Shown piece after piece: positions 48,701 through 58,179 of a DNA stretch of 60,000 nt (within the stretch, counting starts at the first letter, position 1; each line of letters starts with the position of its first letter). The notes under the pieces were generated by a model. That model ran no database searches and was not told the origin of the DNA. It saw only the letters and a list, made by a program, of their open reading frames with translations. The stretch is from contig NC_087062.1 in NCBI RefSeq assembly GCF_963678635.1, positions 70,215,345-70,275,344 on the forward strand. The letters run 5' to 3'. Source of the DNA: Symsagittifera roscoffensis (Eukaryota > Xenacoelomorpha > Acoela > Convolutidae). A program made the translations under genes and the position numbers.

Positions 48701-51700
48701 ATTTGTCCAGCCATCTCGTGAGTGGAAGACTGTCGTACGTTTCTTTGTCCATAAAGGAGAAGCCGTCTTTGATCTCAGGTCTGTCCGCCTCTCTTTGTTC
48801 TTGCCTCTCGTAGAACTCCGTCTTCTTACTCAAGCTGTCAGCATTTTGATGTTTATCTCGTGTTCTGTGCTCAATTATCATGTTGTATCCATCCAAGCGA
48901 ACTATCCACCTCCCAATATAGCTCTGGTCCATTGAGTACGTTTTCAGCCAGCTTAGTGCTCGGTTGTCGACTCGCAGCTTGAAGGGCTCACTGCCTAAGT
49001 ATGCTCTGTATTTTTCGACAAAGGTGACCACCGCGAACATCTCTGCTTTCGGTGCTCCGTACTTCATTTCTGTGTCACTTAGGACCTTGCTCCCGTATGC
49101 TATTGGTCTCAAGACTGTCTTCCCATTCCATTCTTGTTCTTGATGGAGAATCCCAGAAATAGCGACTACTGATGCATCCGTGTCTAGCACGTACATCCCT
49201 TTCTCAGTCGGCATACCCAGTACTGGTGCCTCACACAGCTCTTTCTTTATTCTCTGGAATGACTCTTCTGCCGCGTTGTTCCACGTGAACTTCTTGCCCT
49301 TATGTCTCATTAATTGTTGCATCGGGTATACTTTGTCCGCATATCCCTTGATGAATTCTCTATAATAGTTGGCGAAACCCAGGAAGCTCATCAGCTGGTG
49401 TTCCGTCTTCGGTGATTTCCAGGTTAGGACTGCTTCCACGGCGTCTGGGTCAGGTCTGATACCGTGTTTATCTACCATCCTGCCCAAGTATTTGATCGAG
49501 TCCTTGAGTATCTCGCACTTTGATGGTTTACACTTCAGCCCCGATCTTTTCATGCACGCGAACACCTCGTCAAGCCTCTCGATGTGGTCTTCTAGTGTTG
49601 GCGTTGCTATTACCACGTCGTCCACGTAGCACATTACCAGGTTGCCGTACTTCTTCGTCACGCCTATCAACGCGTGTGCCATCAGCCGCTGAAACGTGGC
49701 TGTTGCATTGCAGAGTCCAAACGGCATCCGTTTCCATTGAAACAGACCCAACTCACAGGCGAACCCTGTCTTGTCCCTGTCTTGCTTCCTTAATGGTACC
49801 TGCCAAAAGGCCGAGCCTAAATCAAGAGTCGTAAAAAATTTCGCATCACCTAACTTCGAGAGGCTCTCATCAATTCTAGGTATGGGATAGGCATCCTTTA
49901 CCGTGACGGAGTTCAGGTATCGAAAGTCACAACAAAACCTTAACTGGTCGCCTTTCTTTTTGGCCATCACTACTCCACACGCCCACGGTGACTTGGATGG
50001 TTCTATCATGTCATACTCTAGTAACGTTTCGATTTCTTTTCTACACGCGTCCGATTTGTGTGGGGTCATGCGCCTCGCCCCCTCCCTGTGTGGCACCGCG
50101 TTTTCCTCAAGTTCTATTTCATGTTCAACAAAATTACAACACCCGATATCCGCCTTATGCCTTGAAAAAACCTCCTCGTTCCGCTCTAGTACGTCCTTGA
50201 TAGCTTCGAGCTGTTCATCTTTCAGTTTGCCCCTTAAATGTTCAATCTCCGGCAGAACCGGTTTATCAGTTTGCATTTCATCTAGTGTGGGTCGCTCTGG
50301 AAAGTTCGAACAGCTCGAAAGCCCATCGTCCGTTTCTGACTTAAGTGATTTGATAAGACTTGAAGAATCTTTTATTCTCTGCAATCGTCTCAAGATACAA
50401 ATTTTGTCCCTGTGATTAGGACAATCAACAACTTCATTTTGTTTTGAGTTTTCAATTGTTTCGTATCGAGTTTTAACTGGTAAAGCATATCCCAGCTTCC
50501 TCCCTCTCTGTATCGTGATCGGTATATCAAGGGTATTCAACAAGACACTGACGCAGAGGCCGCTCTTCGTTATCGAAAATGATCTTCCTAAAACAGCAGC
50601 GCTTTGACTATTGGGATTCGGAACTATACACACTTGCTTGTTGTCACTTAGTTCATTATAATTTTTCATCCTCAAGCTTACGATTGCCGCTTCATTAGCT
50701 TTTAACCTCACTCTCCTACTCAAGAATACCGGTGCTTTGTTTTCATTCGCCATTATTAAATTTACCGGTTTGATTGCGTACCTCCTATCCGGGTTCCGTA
50801 TCCTGAACATTGCATTATTTAGATCAATCGTTACGTCGAAATTCCTGATGAAGTCTCTGCCCAAAATGAATTGGTCAGATTCATCTAGGTTTTCTACCAC
50901 GATGAAGCTCATCCACAGGTTACGTTCCCCCAAATTGAGGGCTATTATCGGCGTCCTGCCCAGCACCCGTAGGGCCCCTTTGTTTGCAGCTGACAGCCGT
51001 ATTCTCGAGTCTATCAAGTCACCTTTGTCAAAGCCCATCTTTTCCCATGTTTCGATTGGTATGACGCTCAAGACTGCTCCCGTGTCAAGTAATCCACGCA
51101 ACTGAGTCTTTTTGCCATTTATGTCTAGCACGTGCCCTGTCACGTCTGCTTCCGTCCCGATGTGCATTGCATCTTCTTCAAGCATGGCACAGTGTCCGAT
51201 CGATCTTACTTTCAACTCTTCTTTCCCTACATAGATTTGTCCAATTAGGTCTTCGTCGCATGTTATCATCGTCTTGGTATAGATGTTGATTCCATCTATA
51301 TTTAGCATGACCTCGTGTGGACCATAAGCTTCAGTGTACCTATTATCAACACGTACCGATTTGCTGCCCCCTCTCGTGAGTAGTGCCCTGAGCGCTCTAG
51401 AAGTCGTTTGTGGACTTATTCCACTCAAGTAGTCTGCATACACGTCAATGTGCATTATCGTCTGGTCGCTCGGCTCGCTCAAGTTTCTGGTTACCTCGTG
51501 TCCGCCCACTGTGATTATCGACATTATTCTTGCTCCGATTTTCGATATTCCAAAAGGTTTACCTGTCACCATTTTCACGGTGTTACAATTCCCGGTCTTC
51601 ATTGAGCCCGTTCTAGCCTCTGGTATTGAGTTCGATCCGGTTAATGCTCCGTTAAAATTCTGTCTTTCGATCTCCAACTTTAGTCGTTGCTCTATTTCTT

Positions 51701-54053
51701 TCGCAGCCAGATCTTGTTTCACTTTGGCAATTGCTTCCGTCGCCGCTTTCTCATAATTTATCTCTAGAGAGCTTCCGGCCGCGGACTCTAACGCACCGCT
51801 AACATGTGTCACAGCTTTCACTGTCTTCGTCGGCAATTCGGTGTTTGGTGCCCCCAAGTTCCTAGATTCAAACTCGTTTTGCCTGTTCCGCTGATTCTGC
51901 ACCGCCGCTAATGCCAACTTATGTTTGGGGTGATTCTGGTCCTTGACCGCTTCCCAGAACAAGGGACAATCCATTCTGAAGTGCCCCTCCTGGTTACAGA
52001 AGAAGCATCTGGCGCCTATCTTGATGATTAAGCCATTATAGTACTCGTGTTCCTCCATCTGGCTCATATCCTCTTCATCCGGTGCATAACCTAGGCTCTT
52101 CATGCCTTGTTTGTACGTTGTGCAGTCAGCCACATGATGATCCGCTGACCCGCAGTTCGCGCATGATCTGCGCTTGTCCATATCATCTCTAGGTTTGTAC
52201 CATGATGACCTCTGGGGTTGGCTTCCCCCTTGCGTGTTCCTGTTTTCGGAATATGAGTACTTCTTAGGTTTCATCAGCATGTATTCTCTTGATTTCTGTC
52301 TCATTTCTTCTGGGGTGGGTGCGCTGTCCTTCGACAATGTGTAGTATGTTGCTAACATTGTCCTTAAGTCATCACTTTTCACCCCATCGATGAACTTCGA
52401 GGCAATGCTAAAGTTCCGTCTATTTGTCGACTCCTCTGGGTCACTCCTCCTTCTCAAGCTCTCGAGGTCATCTAGGAACCGATCTATTGACTCGTCGTCC
52501 CTCTGCCTTCTCTTTTCAAATCGCATCATCGCTTGGTGACCCTTCATGCCTGACCCGAACCGATTCAGCAATATCTCGAAGATCTTGTCCGCGGTGTCGC
52601 GTTCTTCCTCCTTCTTTGCGACCACGCATTTTAATGCCGTTCCTTCCAAGTTGCTCAGTATGGCTGTACATGCTTGTCTTTCGTCACTCAAGTTATCTTG
52701 TTCTAGATGTAATCTCATCACTTCCACCCAAGTGTCAATGCATCCATCGGAGTCGTCCTTGAATTCTTTTGGCTTCTTGAATGTCTTTCTTGATTTTCCC
52801 TCTCTCCTGTCGCTCGAGTCAGTGTTCCTCGTGGCGAAGGCCTCTAGAGTCCTGTTCATCATCTCCCAAGTGCTGGCCCATGTCATAGCATCCGGTCCTG
52901 TGTTGCTGTTAGCTGTTGAATCTCCCGGAGCAGTCGTTGTATTCGACGTTCCATTCTTCATTATTGTTTTCGCAGCTGTTGGTGCTATGCTTATCGCATC
53001 CCTGGTTAAGGGCAACGGTGTCGATTGTCGTTTGTTCCTTTGTGGTTCTGCAAAGTCAACTCTGGTGCCTTGCGTACGATCCGCTGCCGGTCTTTCTTGT
53101 GGAGTAGAACCTCTCAAGATTGCATCCAACTTTGCCTGTATTTCACACGAACTCTCGGCTTGACTCCTGCTCATTGTGTCCATTCTCCTTTCCAGGCTCC
53201 CTAATTGGCTGTTGACATCATCATATCGGTTCTTCAACTGTTGCATGTCTGTTTTGATGTTCTTTTCTCGTTCTTCATTGGTGGCTTCTACCTTATCTGA
53301 CATTTCCTTGAGTCTCTCATCTGTTGCCTTAGCTAGGTTAAAATAACTGTCTAGATACTCGTGCTTGTTGTATCTTATCTCCTTTTTTATCACCTCTCTG
53401 TCTTCTTCACTGTGCTTAAGTCTTTTGTCAATCTGATTTAATTTCGCCAACAAGTCACCCAGCTCAATGGTAGTCTCTTCATGGTCAGCTGTCGGTCTCT
53501 CTTCGGCCGTAGCCTCTGCTTTAGCTTGTTCCTCTCTTGGATTGGCTTCTGAGGTCTTCGTGCTCACTGTCCCAAACGTTCGTGCTCTTTCTGCTTTTGG
53601 TTCTTCAGTCACGTTTTCTTTTGTTTTTATTCCGAACATTATTCCCAATTTTTCCGTAAAAGATGTCCTCTTTACTTGAGAGTCTTCTTTCACCGTTTCT
53701 TCGGTGTTGCCTATTGCATCTTCCGCGTCATCTATCGGTGAGAACTCTATGGGTTTCTGGTTCGGTTCCTCTGCATTGGGCACTGGAGTTGACTCTGTCG
53801 CCATCTTCCTTGTTTCATCCACACTTTGATCGGGTGTCTCTAGATCAATCTCGATGGTGGGTTCTACTCGCTCCCCTTCCGTGCCCTCTTTCGCCCTGTT
53901 CTCCGCTGTACTCCTTGTGCTGACCATGTTAACTGAAAAGTTCGTCTTCGTTATCTTTGGGCCCGTTGATGTCGTTCCGCGCAGCGATGAATTATATTTC
54001 GTGTTTGATCCACTTGACCTTTTTTCGAGCACCGGTACCCTACTCCGCCTCAT
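45759..54053 (-). CDS. Gag-Pol polyprotein of the giant element (2764 aa)
   Basis: The start is the first ATG (MRRSRVPVLEKRSS). Acidic region and coiled coil (about 195-310); Gag capsid-like segment (about 420-560) with FKKPKEFKDDSDG; zinc knuckles CANCGSADHHVADC (~631) and CFFCNQEGHFRMDC (~680); protease LLDTGAVLSVIP (~986); RT with FTTLDLGSAFWQVPL (~1405) and YVDD (~1475); RNase H VLDTDASVVA (~1622); a ~400-residue spacer rich in acidic residues; integrase HHCC (~2160-2205), then D (VQIDHQKI, ~2230), D (FQSDNGKAF, ~2288) and E (VERQNR, ~2326). A ~300-residue acidic tail ends EEE and TAA. Gag and Pol share one frame. It is about 1.5 times the usual Ty3/Gypsy polyprotein length, mainly from the N-terminal region, the RNase H-integrase spacer and the tail. 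Confidence 0.95.
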   Translation of the reverse strand: MRRSRVPVLEKRSSGSNTKYNSSLRGTTSTGPKITKTNFSVNMVSTRSTAENRAKEGTEGERVEPTIEIDLETPDQSVDETRKMATESTPVPNAEEPNQKPIEFSPIDDAEDAIGNTEETVKEDSQVKRTSFTEKLGIMFGIKTKENVTEEPKAERARTFGTVSTKTSEANPREEQAKAEATAEERPTADHEETTIELGDLLAKLNQIDKRLKHSEEDREVIKKEIRYNKHEYLDSYFNLAKATDERLKEMSDKVEATNEEREKNIKTDMQQLKNRYDDVNSQLGSLERRMDTMSRSQAESSCEIQAKLDAILRGSTPQERPAADRTQGTRVDFAEPQRNKRQSTPLPLTRDAISIAPTAAKTIMKNGTSNTTTAPGDSTANSNTGPDAMTWASTWEMMNRTLEAFATRNTDSSDRREGKSRKTFKKPKEFKDDSDGCIDTWVEVMRLHLEQDNLSDERQACTAILSNLEGTALKCVVAKKEEERDTADKIFEILLNRFGSGMKGHQAMMRFEKRRQRDDESIDRFLDDLESLRRRSDPEESTNRRNFSIASKFIDGVKSDDLRTMLATYYTLSKDSAPTPEEMRQKSREYMLMKPKKYSYSENRNTQGGSQPQRSSWYKPRDDMDKRRSCANCGSADHHVADCTTYKQGMKSLGYAPDEEDMSQMEEHEYYNGLIIKIGARCFFCNQEGHFRMDCPLFWEAVKDQNHPKHKLALAAVQNQRNRQNEFESRNLGAPNTELPTKTVKAVTHVSGALESAAGSSLEINYEKAATEAIAKVKQDLAAKEIEQRLKLEIERQNFNGALTGSNSIPEARTGSMKTGNCNTVKMVTGKPFGISKIGARIMSIITVGGHEVTRNLSEPSDQTIMHIDVYADYLSGISPQTTSRALRALLTRGGSKSVRVDNRYTEAYGPHEVMLNIDGINIYTKTMITCDEDLIGQIYVGKEELKVRSIGHCAMLEEDAMHIGTEADVTGHVLDINGKKTQLRGLLDTGAVLSVIPIETWEKMGFDKGDLIDSRIRLSAANKGALRVLGRTPIIALNLGERNLWMSFIVVENLDESDQFILGRDFIRNFDVTIDLNNAMFRIRNPDRRYAIKPVNLIMANENKAPVFLSRRVRLKANEAAIVSLRMKNYNELSDNKQVCIVPNPNSQSAAVLGRSFSITKSGLCVSVLLNTLDIPITIQRGRKLGYALPVKTRYETIENSKQNEVVDCPNHRDKICILRRLQRIKDSSSLIKSLKSETDDGLSSCSNFPERPTLDEMQTDKPVLPEIEHLRGKLKDEQLEAIKDVLERNEEVFSRHKADIGCCNFVEHEIELEENAVPHREGARRMTPHKSDACRKEIETLLEYDMIEPSKSPWACGVVMAKKKGDQLRFCCDFRYLNSVTVKDAYPIPRIDESLSKLGDAKFFTTLDLGSAFWQVPLRKQDRDKTGFACELGLFQWKRMPFGLCNATATFQRLMAHALIGVTKKYGNLVMCYVDDVVIATPTLEDHIERLDEVFACMKRSGLKCKPSKCEILKDSIKYLGRMVDKHGIRPDPDAVEAVLTWKSPKTEHQLMSFLGFANYYREFIKGYADKVYPMQQLMRHKGKKFTWNNAAEESFQRIKKELCEAPVLGMPTEKGMYVLDTDASVVAISGILHQEQEWNGKTVLRPIAYGSKVLSDTEMKYGAPKAEMFAVVTFVEKYRAYLGSEPFKLRVDNRALSWLKTYSMDQSYIGRWIVRLDGYNMIIEHRTRDKHQNADSLSKKTEFYERQEQREADRPEIKDGFSFMDKETYDSLPLTRWLDKSGKPIEDHPELPKEPLEKTILKRSRGIPVGIMLKSKIVRETLKAKGYDLIQVEEGTVRIDEDLMRLLEKLSDDKPVIQGKGQEAPELTILRREETVNNTDVSKGSITDSKEVVRSLVEKIPDKILEQTKVRDKKVTIREEVEHLGLDQESGEWSRFMEEDETGEGKLSGEREEWDEDSDESSEDQDSLCMILAEEKIRQHDRELQTDPSSGTYNLEIQEVRGGEELEKIAVSRKPLRELSCNSNVRTNLVPEDDMKIVKRMICVKLSDDIHNPGEMNGQIMALKEHVKARYRLSDLIRAQRNDKMTSNLSKWIHSGVKEKGELEEDSYKILSQFYKEKRDLLYHTAEGVVACKRRDEEKILHKHNLIILPQLYQTEVLFRSHDQMGHQGIDKVQQRILHRFDWPGMRKACERWVNACLACLQVKDPRKMKFPLKSVESSEFNEVVQIDHQKICMTESGYNQILVIIDHFTKLAEAVPCQTASAEETCDHLITHWISRYGCPMTFQSDNGKAFVGDLTKELMKRSHIAQAHSTTYHPQTNGLVERQNRTLVNMLRVYCSRYMTDWDKYLPQVVGAYNSTQHSTTGISPFMMLTGRERAMPITFFYPEYEGKRTSPQAYVKEAIKRQQELNELCRRNTAQAQMRQRKKYDEKILRAKPYEVGQYVWVFQNVIPPKGTKKLLKKWRGPFMITEVHQQGRFYRLSTGRAAHYENLKPHVPSPEDWCLPKDMEGLEYLVVEPACEVNEKGTREKNDGNENLSLDDNEKIEVESDAGSFVEEDWNDPEQNEVPKWMEPDRPTPPETRTGNRKRTGMRYNRYGDDFLIDKIQPDKLGDELLSAGELEAGEEWQVIDDGGHYPQDDYSTPELETDLEQSEIERRENTNLRILEWMRDVKDESREGQSIQQIDVSAANYMKTEDPLFGWTATDRPLDIPKDNSDPTTSTGTSINIFVRGVGVGLTHTENLMIKKLKEVRETSGLELEEE

Positions 54054-54339
54054 TATTTCTATTTACAACTGCTTCTATTTACAATTTTATTATATACACG
54101 ATTCTATTCTAAGGGTAAAAAAAATATTTTTTGTGGTAACAAATTCTGTACAACGTGTTAAAAACCTTATCCAATTCTCTTTCTAAAACCTCCTAAAAAT
54201 TTTCCTTAATTTGGTCTTAACCCTACCTATTTCGATTTGTCTTATTCTGTCTTAAAACGCACTTGTTGTAATTTGACTTCAATTTCTATACCGTCCCAAG
54301 ACTATTCGTCACTATCACAGTACTCTCCGTTAGTGTCCT
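54054..54339 (-). other. Leader segment before gag; AT-rich
   Basis: Between the minisatellite and the Gag-Pol ATG. Nothing recognised. Confidence 0.4.
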
Positions 54340-55078
54340 AAGACCCTTGTACCAAGACCACTGTTCCAAGACTACTGTCCCAAGACTAGTGTCCCAAGAC
54401 TACTGTCCCAAGACCAGTGTCCCAAGGCTAGTGTCCCAAGACTACTGTCCCAAGGCTAGTGTCCCAAGGCTAGTGTCCCAAGACTACTGTCCCAAGGGTA
54501 GTGTCCCAAGACCAGTGTCCCAAGACTACTGTCCCAAGACTAGTGTCCCAAGGCTAGTGTCCCAAGACTACTGTCCCAAGACTAGTGTCCCAAGGGTAGT
54601 GTCCCAAGACCAGTGTCCCAAGGCTGGTGTCCCAAGACTAGTGTAACAAGACTAGTGTCCCAAGGGTAGTGTCCCAAGACCAGTGTCCCAAGGCTGGTGT
54701 CCCAAGACTAGTGTCCCAAGACTAGTGTCCCAAGACCACTGTCCCAAGACTGTCCCAAGACCACTGTCCCAAGACCCTGTCCCAAGACCACTGTCCCAAG
54801 ACCCCTGTCCCAAGACCCTGTCCCAAGACCACTGTCCCAAGACCCTGTCCCAAGACCCTGTCCCAAGACCCTGTCCCAAGACCACTGTCCCAAGACCACT
54901 GTCCCAAGACCCTGTCCCAAGACCACTGTCCCAAGACCCTGTCCCAAGACCCTGTCCCAAGACCACTGTCCCAAGACCACTGTCCCAAGACCCTGTCCCA
55001 AGACCACTGTCCCAAGACCCTGTCCCAAGACCACTGTCCCAAGACCCTGTCCCAAGACCACTATCCCAAGACTGCTCT
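54340..55078. repeat. 13/14-bp minisatellite in the giant element's leader
   Basis: More than 50 units of the type CCCAAGACTAGTGT (left part) and CCCAAGACCACTGT or CCCAAGACCCTGT (right part). All six frames are open by repetition only, so the ORFs there are shadows. In sense the unit reads like ACAGTGGTCTTGGG. Confidence 0.95.
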
Positions 55079-55931
55079 GTCCCAAGACTTCTTCGGTCTT
55101 GTCCCAATACTCGTCACGGAGTGTCTTCCTCGTTGTAGGGTCTTCTTGAACCACCGTACCTTGTACCACCACTCAAGCTCTAGTAAAATTTTCCCAAAAA
55201 CCCTCTCTTAAAAGCCAAATGCTGACCCCCCTCTTCTTTTTGGTTGTTTCTATTTCAATGTAGGTGCGCAGGTATCTTGTGATCACCTGTTCGTATAAAA
55301 CCAAACACAAATCCTCAATAAAATGCAACAAAAATTTTAAGTAAGAAAAATAATAAAAACAGAAAAATGAGCCCACCTAAAATTTAAAGGTGACCAATGT
55401 CTACCTTTCGTCTAAAAAAAATGTCTGGTACCTAATTGCCACGCGTTTTCCTCCCCCCACTAGTGATCTTATGGGGTATCACAAAAGCTGTCTATATCCG
55501 GTCCCCCCTACCAAACCAACCAGCGTACCAGCCTTAACTCGAGTTGGATTTTGGATCTCCACCTAATATTACCAACGCGTGTTAATTTCTAATGTAACTA
55601 AGTCAACGATGTCGACTAATTAGTTACTCTAATTTCCCCCTTTTTGCAATTTACAACCGCCAACCTCTAGCCTAACCAGTCCCCCTTCTAACCTCCCCCC
55701 TTTCTAGCCCCCCTTCTTAAGCCTAAAAATTACTTTAAGCGCCGGGTGCTAAACCTCTCAAGAGAAAACCGTAGACCTGTTTCCAGGCCTGCTCAAGTAA
55801 AAACGTTCCTCAAAACTGGGGGATTTCGCTTATCCAATTTTACACTTATCTCCTATAATGTAATGTGGATTCTAACGATACCCGTTCTGCCCAACTTGAG
55901 AACTCGAGAATTGCCAAATCCTTCTTGGCTG
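55079..55931 (-). other. Leader of the giant element, middle part; no gene
   Basis: Non-coding. It contains several C-rich runs (cccccc-type) near 55450-55740 and acceptor-like TTTAAATTTTAG at 55376-55390 on the sense strand. Confidence 0.4.
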
Positions 55932-56130
55932 CTTTCCCACTCGACTGGTCACCTGTTCCAGTCCAGTCTCCTATTGGTTCAGCCAAGTGTCCCTGAACCA
56001 CTTTCCCACTCGGCTGGTCACCTCTTCCAGTCAAGTCTCCTATTGGTTCAGCTCAAGTGTCCCTGAACCACTTTCCCACTCGGCTGGTCACCTCTTCCAG
56101 TCAAGTCTCCTATTGGTCCAGCTAAGTTCC
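55932..56130. repeat. Three ~70-bp repeats with CCAAT boxes
   Basis: Units start CTTTCCCACTCG at 55932, 56001 and 56071. Each carries CTCCTATTGGT, which is ACCAATAGGAG in sense, an NF-Y-type CCAAT box, and most carry AAGTGTCC. Confidence 0.8.
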
Positions 56131-56586
56131 AAGCTATCTGAAAACCCTTGACAACGCCCCACTTCGGGCATTTTATTCAGTTTACTGGTTTAAATTGCTA
56201 GGTTGATCGAAACGATCGAACTTGTAAAACAGTATGGGTATACTATTTAATTAATATAAAGGTTTGATCCAACTAATCTGGTGTCAAAGTCACTGTCTTT
56301 TTTCGTTTTATGGTTTTTGTTCCTTTTTCTATTCTTTTTTGGTTTTTGTTTTGCTTTTTGTCTTTTTGTTCGTGTTTTTGTCCCCCTAGTTGCCCCCCTT
56401 TACTCGGTTAGCTAAGCCTCGTTCGGAGAGCGTACCAGGAAATTTTCTCGAGTTTTCTTAAAAAGCTATCACGGTACAACCGGAAGGTTTGCACGTTCCT
56501 GTCGAACCGTACCGCCGGTACTCTAGAATGGGCATTCAGCCCGAAGCTGTCTCAAGTGGGTTCGACTCCGTAGTCTTGATGTCGTA
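56131..56586 (-). other. Leader next to the PBS; T-rich + strand
   Basis: A long T-rich run at 56290-56385 (A-rich in element RNA). No coding signal. Confidence 0.4.
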
Positions 56587-56603
56587 AACACCCAGGAGCG
56601 CCA
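56587..56603 (-). other. Candidate primer binding site of the giant element
   Basis: In sense, TGGCGCTCCTGGGTGTT starts 11 nt after the 5' LTR. It would pair with a tRNA ending CCCAGGAGCGCCA. The 11-nt spacer is unusual and I cannot assign the tRNA. Confidence 0.55.
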
Positions 56604-56614
56604 TAAAAACACTA

Positions 56615-57529
56615 TGTAACATTCGTCTACTGCAGTCACACATGAGGCTTAAGAAAAATAGGCCCTATAACCACTGGCTCAAGGGTCAGGGACACTATCT
56701 CTTGTGTTTTTCTACCTCAAGAACGGTCGGAGCCAGTTCGGTTCGCTTGTGACATGAGACTACGACCCGTTACAGCTTAAAGGCTACTACTAAAATATCC
56801 CCCCACTCTAGAATTAGAAACGTCCCCATACTTAGGTCTCTAGATACCCAAAATACATGAACGCCGTTAAAAACCGGGTTGGAACAATCCGTTAAGTTAC
56901 TTTTTATTAGACAGTGGAACTTTGATCCATTTCAGATGGATCAACCTAAAACTCGCCTTACCTCAACATAACAATTATAAAACACACTCTAGAATTTAAA
57001 TTAAGTACTCACATTGTAGCACGCTCAAGAACCAGGAAGTAAATAAGTCGGTAAACAACTCAAGAATTAATAAAGTAACTAATATGAGTTTAATGTTAGT
57101 CAGTTTCAACAACAAGAACAAGTTTTTACTCTAGACTGCAAGTTCTCGTGAACCATTGGGACACTCTAGCTGTCCACCTTTCCACCGAAGGTTCACTCTG
57201 GTCCAGTCAAGAATAGTATTCCAATCGTAATAATCCAACTCGAGGGAATGCTCTCGTCTCTGTCACAGATGGGACAGCTCTACTCTCGATTATTATAGTG
57301 ATGGAAATTGCGAATAGCAATTTCCTACTGTTTTTTCTTGCGACTTTCCCGCGTGTGTGTCTTAATCGTTCTGAAATTGTTCTGATCTCTTTTTCTGATT
57401 TTCAGTTCTCGCGAGAAAATCGTGCATGACAGGTTCCATTCGAAACTTTGAAAAATTAAATTTCACTCCAAAATCAAGTGTTTTTTGCTTCTCTCAAGGT
57501 CAAACTTCCAAATATGACCGACTGGCACA
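56615..57529 (-). repeat. 5' LTR of the giant element
   Basis: 915 bp, no difference from the other LTR seen by eye. It carries the same dyads (57303-57325, 57406-57417). Confidence 0.93.
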
Positions 57530-58157
57530 GAACTTCTAACTTCTCATGATCTGAAAATCAGTTCTGCAACACGACGAGAGACCCTTCAATTCAGCCCGAT
57601 CGATGTCCTTGATGAACTTGAAGTATCTCATCAAAATAGTACATGGCTGTGAGACCGATTTTCATAAAATCACATCGAAAAGTATTTCTATCTACATCTA
57701 ATTAACTCAGTATGTGCCACATCACTATAACCTTTTAGCGTTTTCACTAATCCGCTCTATGAGGATGTGATCTGAGATATATTAACAATTTTGACTTTCA
57801 ATGTCATTTCTCAAATTTTTTTACTGTTTAAAGAGTGCTGGGAAGTGCCCTGTCAGTCATTAAACTAAAATTTTATTACTATGTCTAGCCCTCTCAGAAA
57901 TTTTGATTGTGTTTAGTTTTGAAAAGCAAAATAAAAAAATTTGTGATTAGAAGGATCAATTAACTAGTCACACTTTTCAAGAGACTACTCAAATTTCTTC
58001 ATATCACCACAATTTGAAATGAACTGTTCTCTTGAATGCTTCGAGATAATCATGCAGTTTGGATTATTTTGAATTTAAACTCAAATCAAGCACTTCCAAA
58101 TAAACGGTAAGTGTTTCTAAATAAAGGCACAAACGAAATAATAATTCAAATTCATTT
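57530..58157. other. Flank between the giant element and the LINE; nothing recognised
   Basis: AT-rich, without open frames of note. Confidence 0.4.
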
Positions 58158-58179
58158 AAATTGAATCAATGACAAACTC
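58158..58179 (+). repeat. Left target-site duplication of the LINE
   Basis: A 22-bp direct repeat (AAATTGAATC...AAACTC) is repeated exactly at 59560-59581. Confidence 0.9.

Larger units (their letters stand above)
37759..57529 (-). mobile_element. Giant Ty3/Gypsy-type LTR retrotransposon, 19.8 kb, with extra ORFs
   Basis: Two 915-bp LTRs, identical by eye and at a constant offset, flank in sense order: a 2.6-kb leader with minisatellite, Gag-Pol (2764 codons), a macrodomain-like ORF, a non-coding gap with a candidate intron, then ORFs of 403, 177 and 1274 codons. All lie on the minus strand. Typical Ty3/Gypsy elements are 5-8 kb, so this is exceptionally large. Identical LTRs and open frames mean recent insertion. 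Base composition is visibly GC-richer than the host introns. The flanks share only GAA, so a normal 4-6 bp target duplication is not evident. Confidence 0.93.

Noticed and set aside
54340-55078. CRISPR-like array
   Set aside because: Units are contiguous 13/14-mers without unique spacers, in an animal retroelement.
54347-55172. Overlapping open frames of about 100-154 codons on both strands (VSQDYCPKTS-type and GQGLGTVVLGQ-type repeats)
   Set aside because: They are produced by the 13/14-bp tandem repeat. The same text is open in several frames and both strands, with no composition of a real protein.
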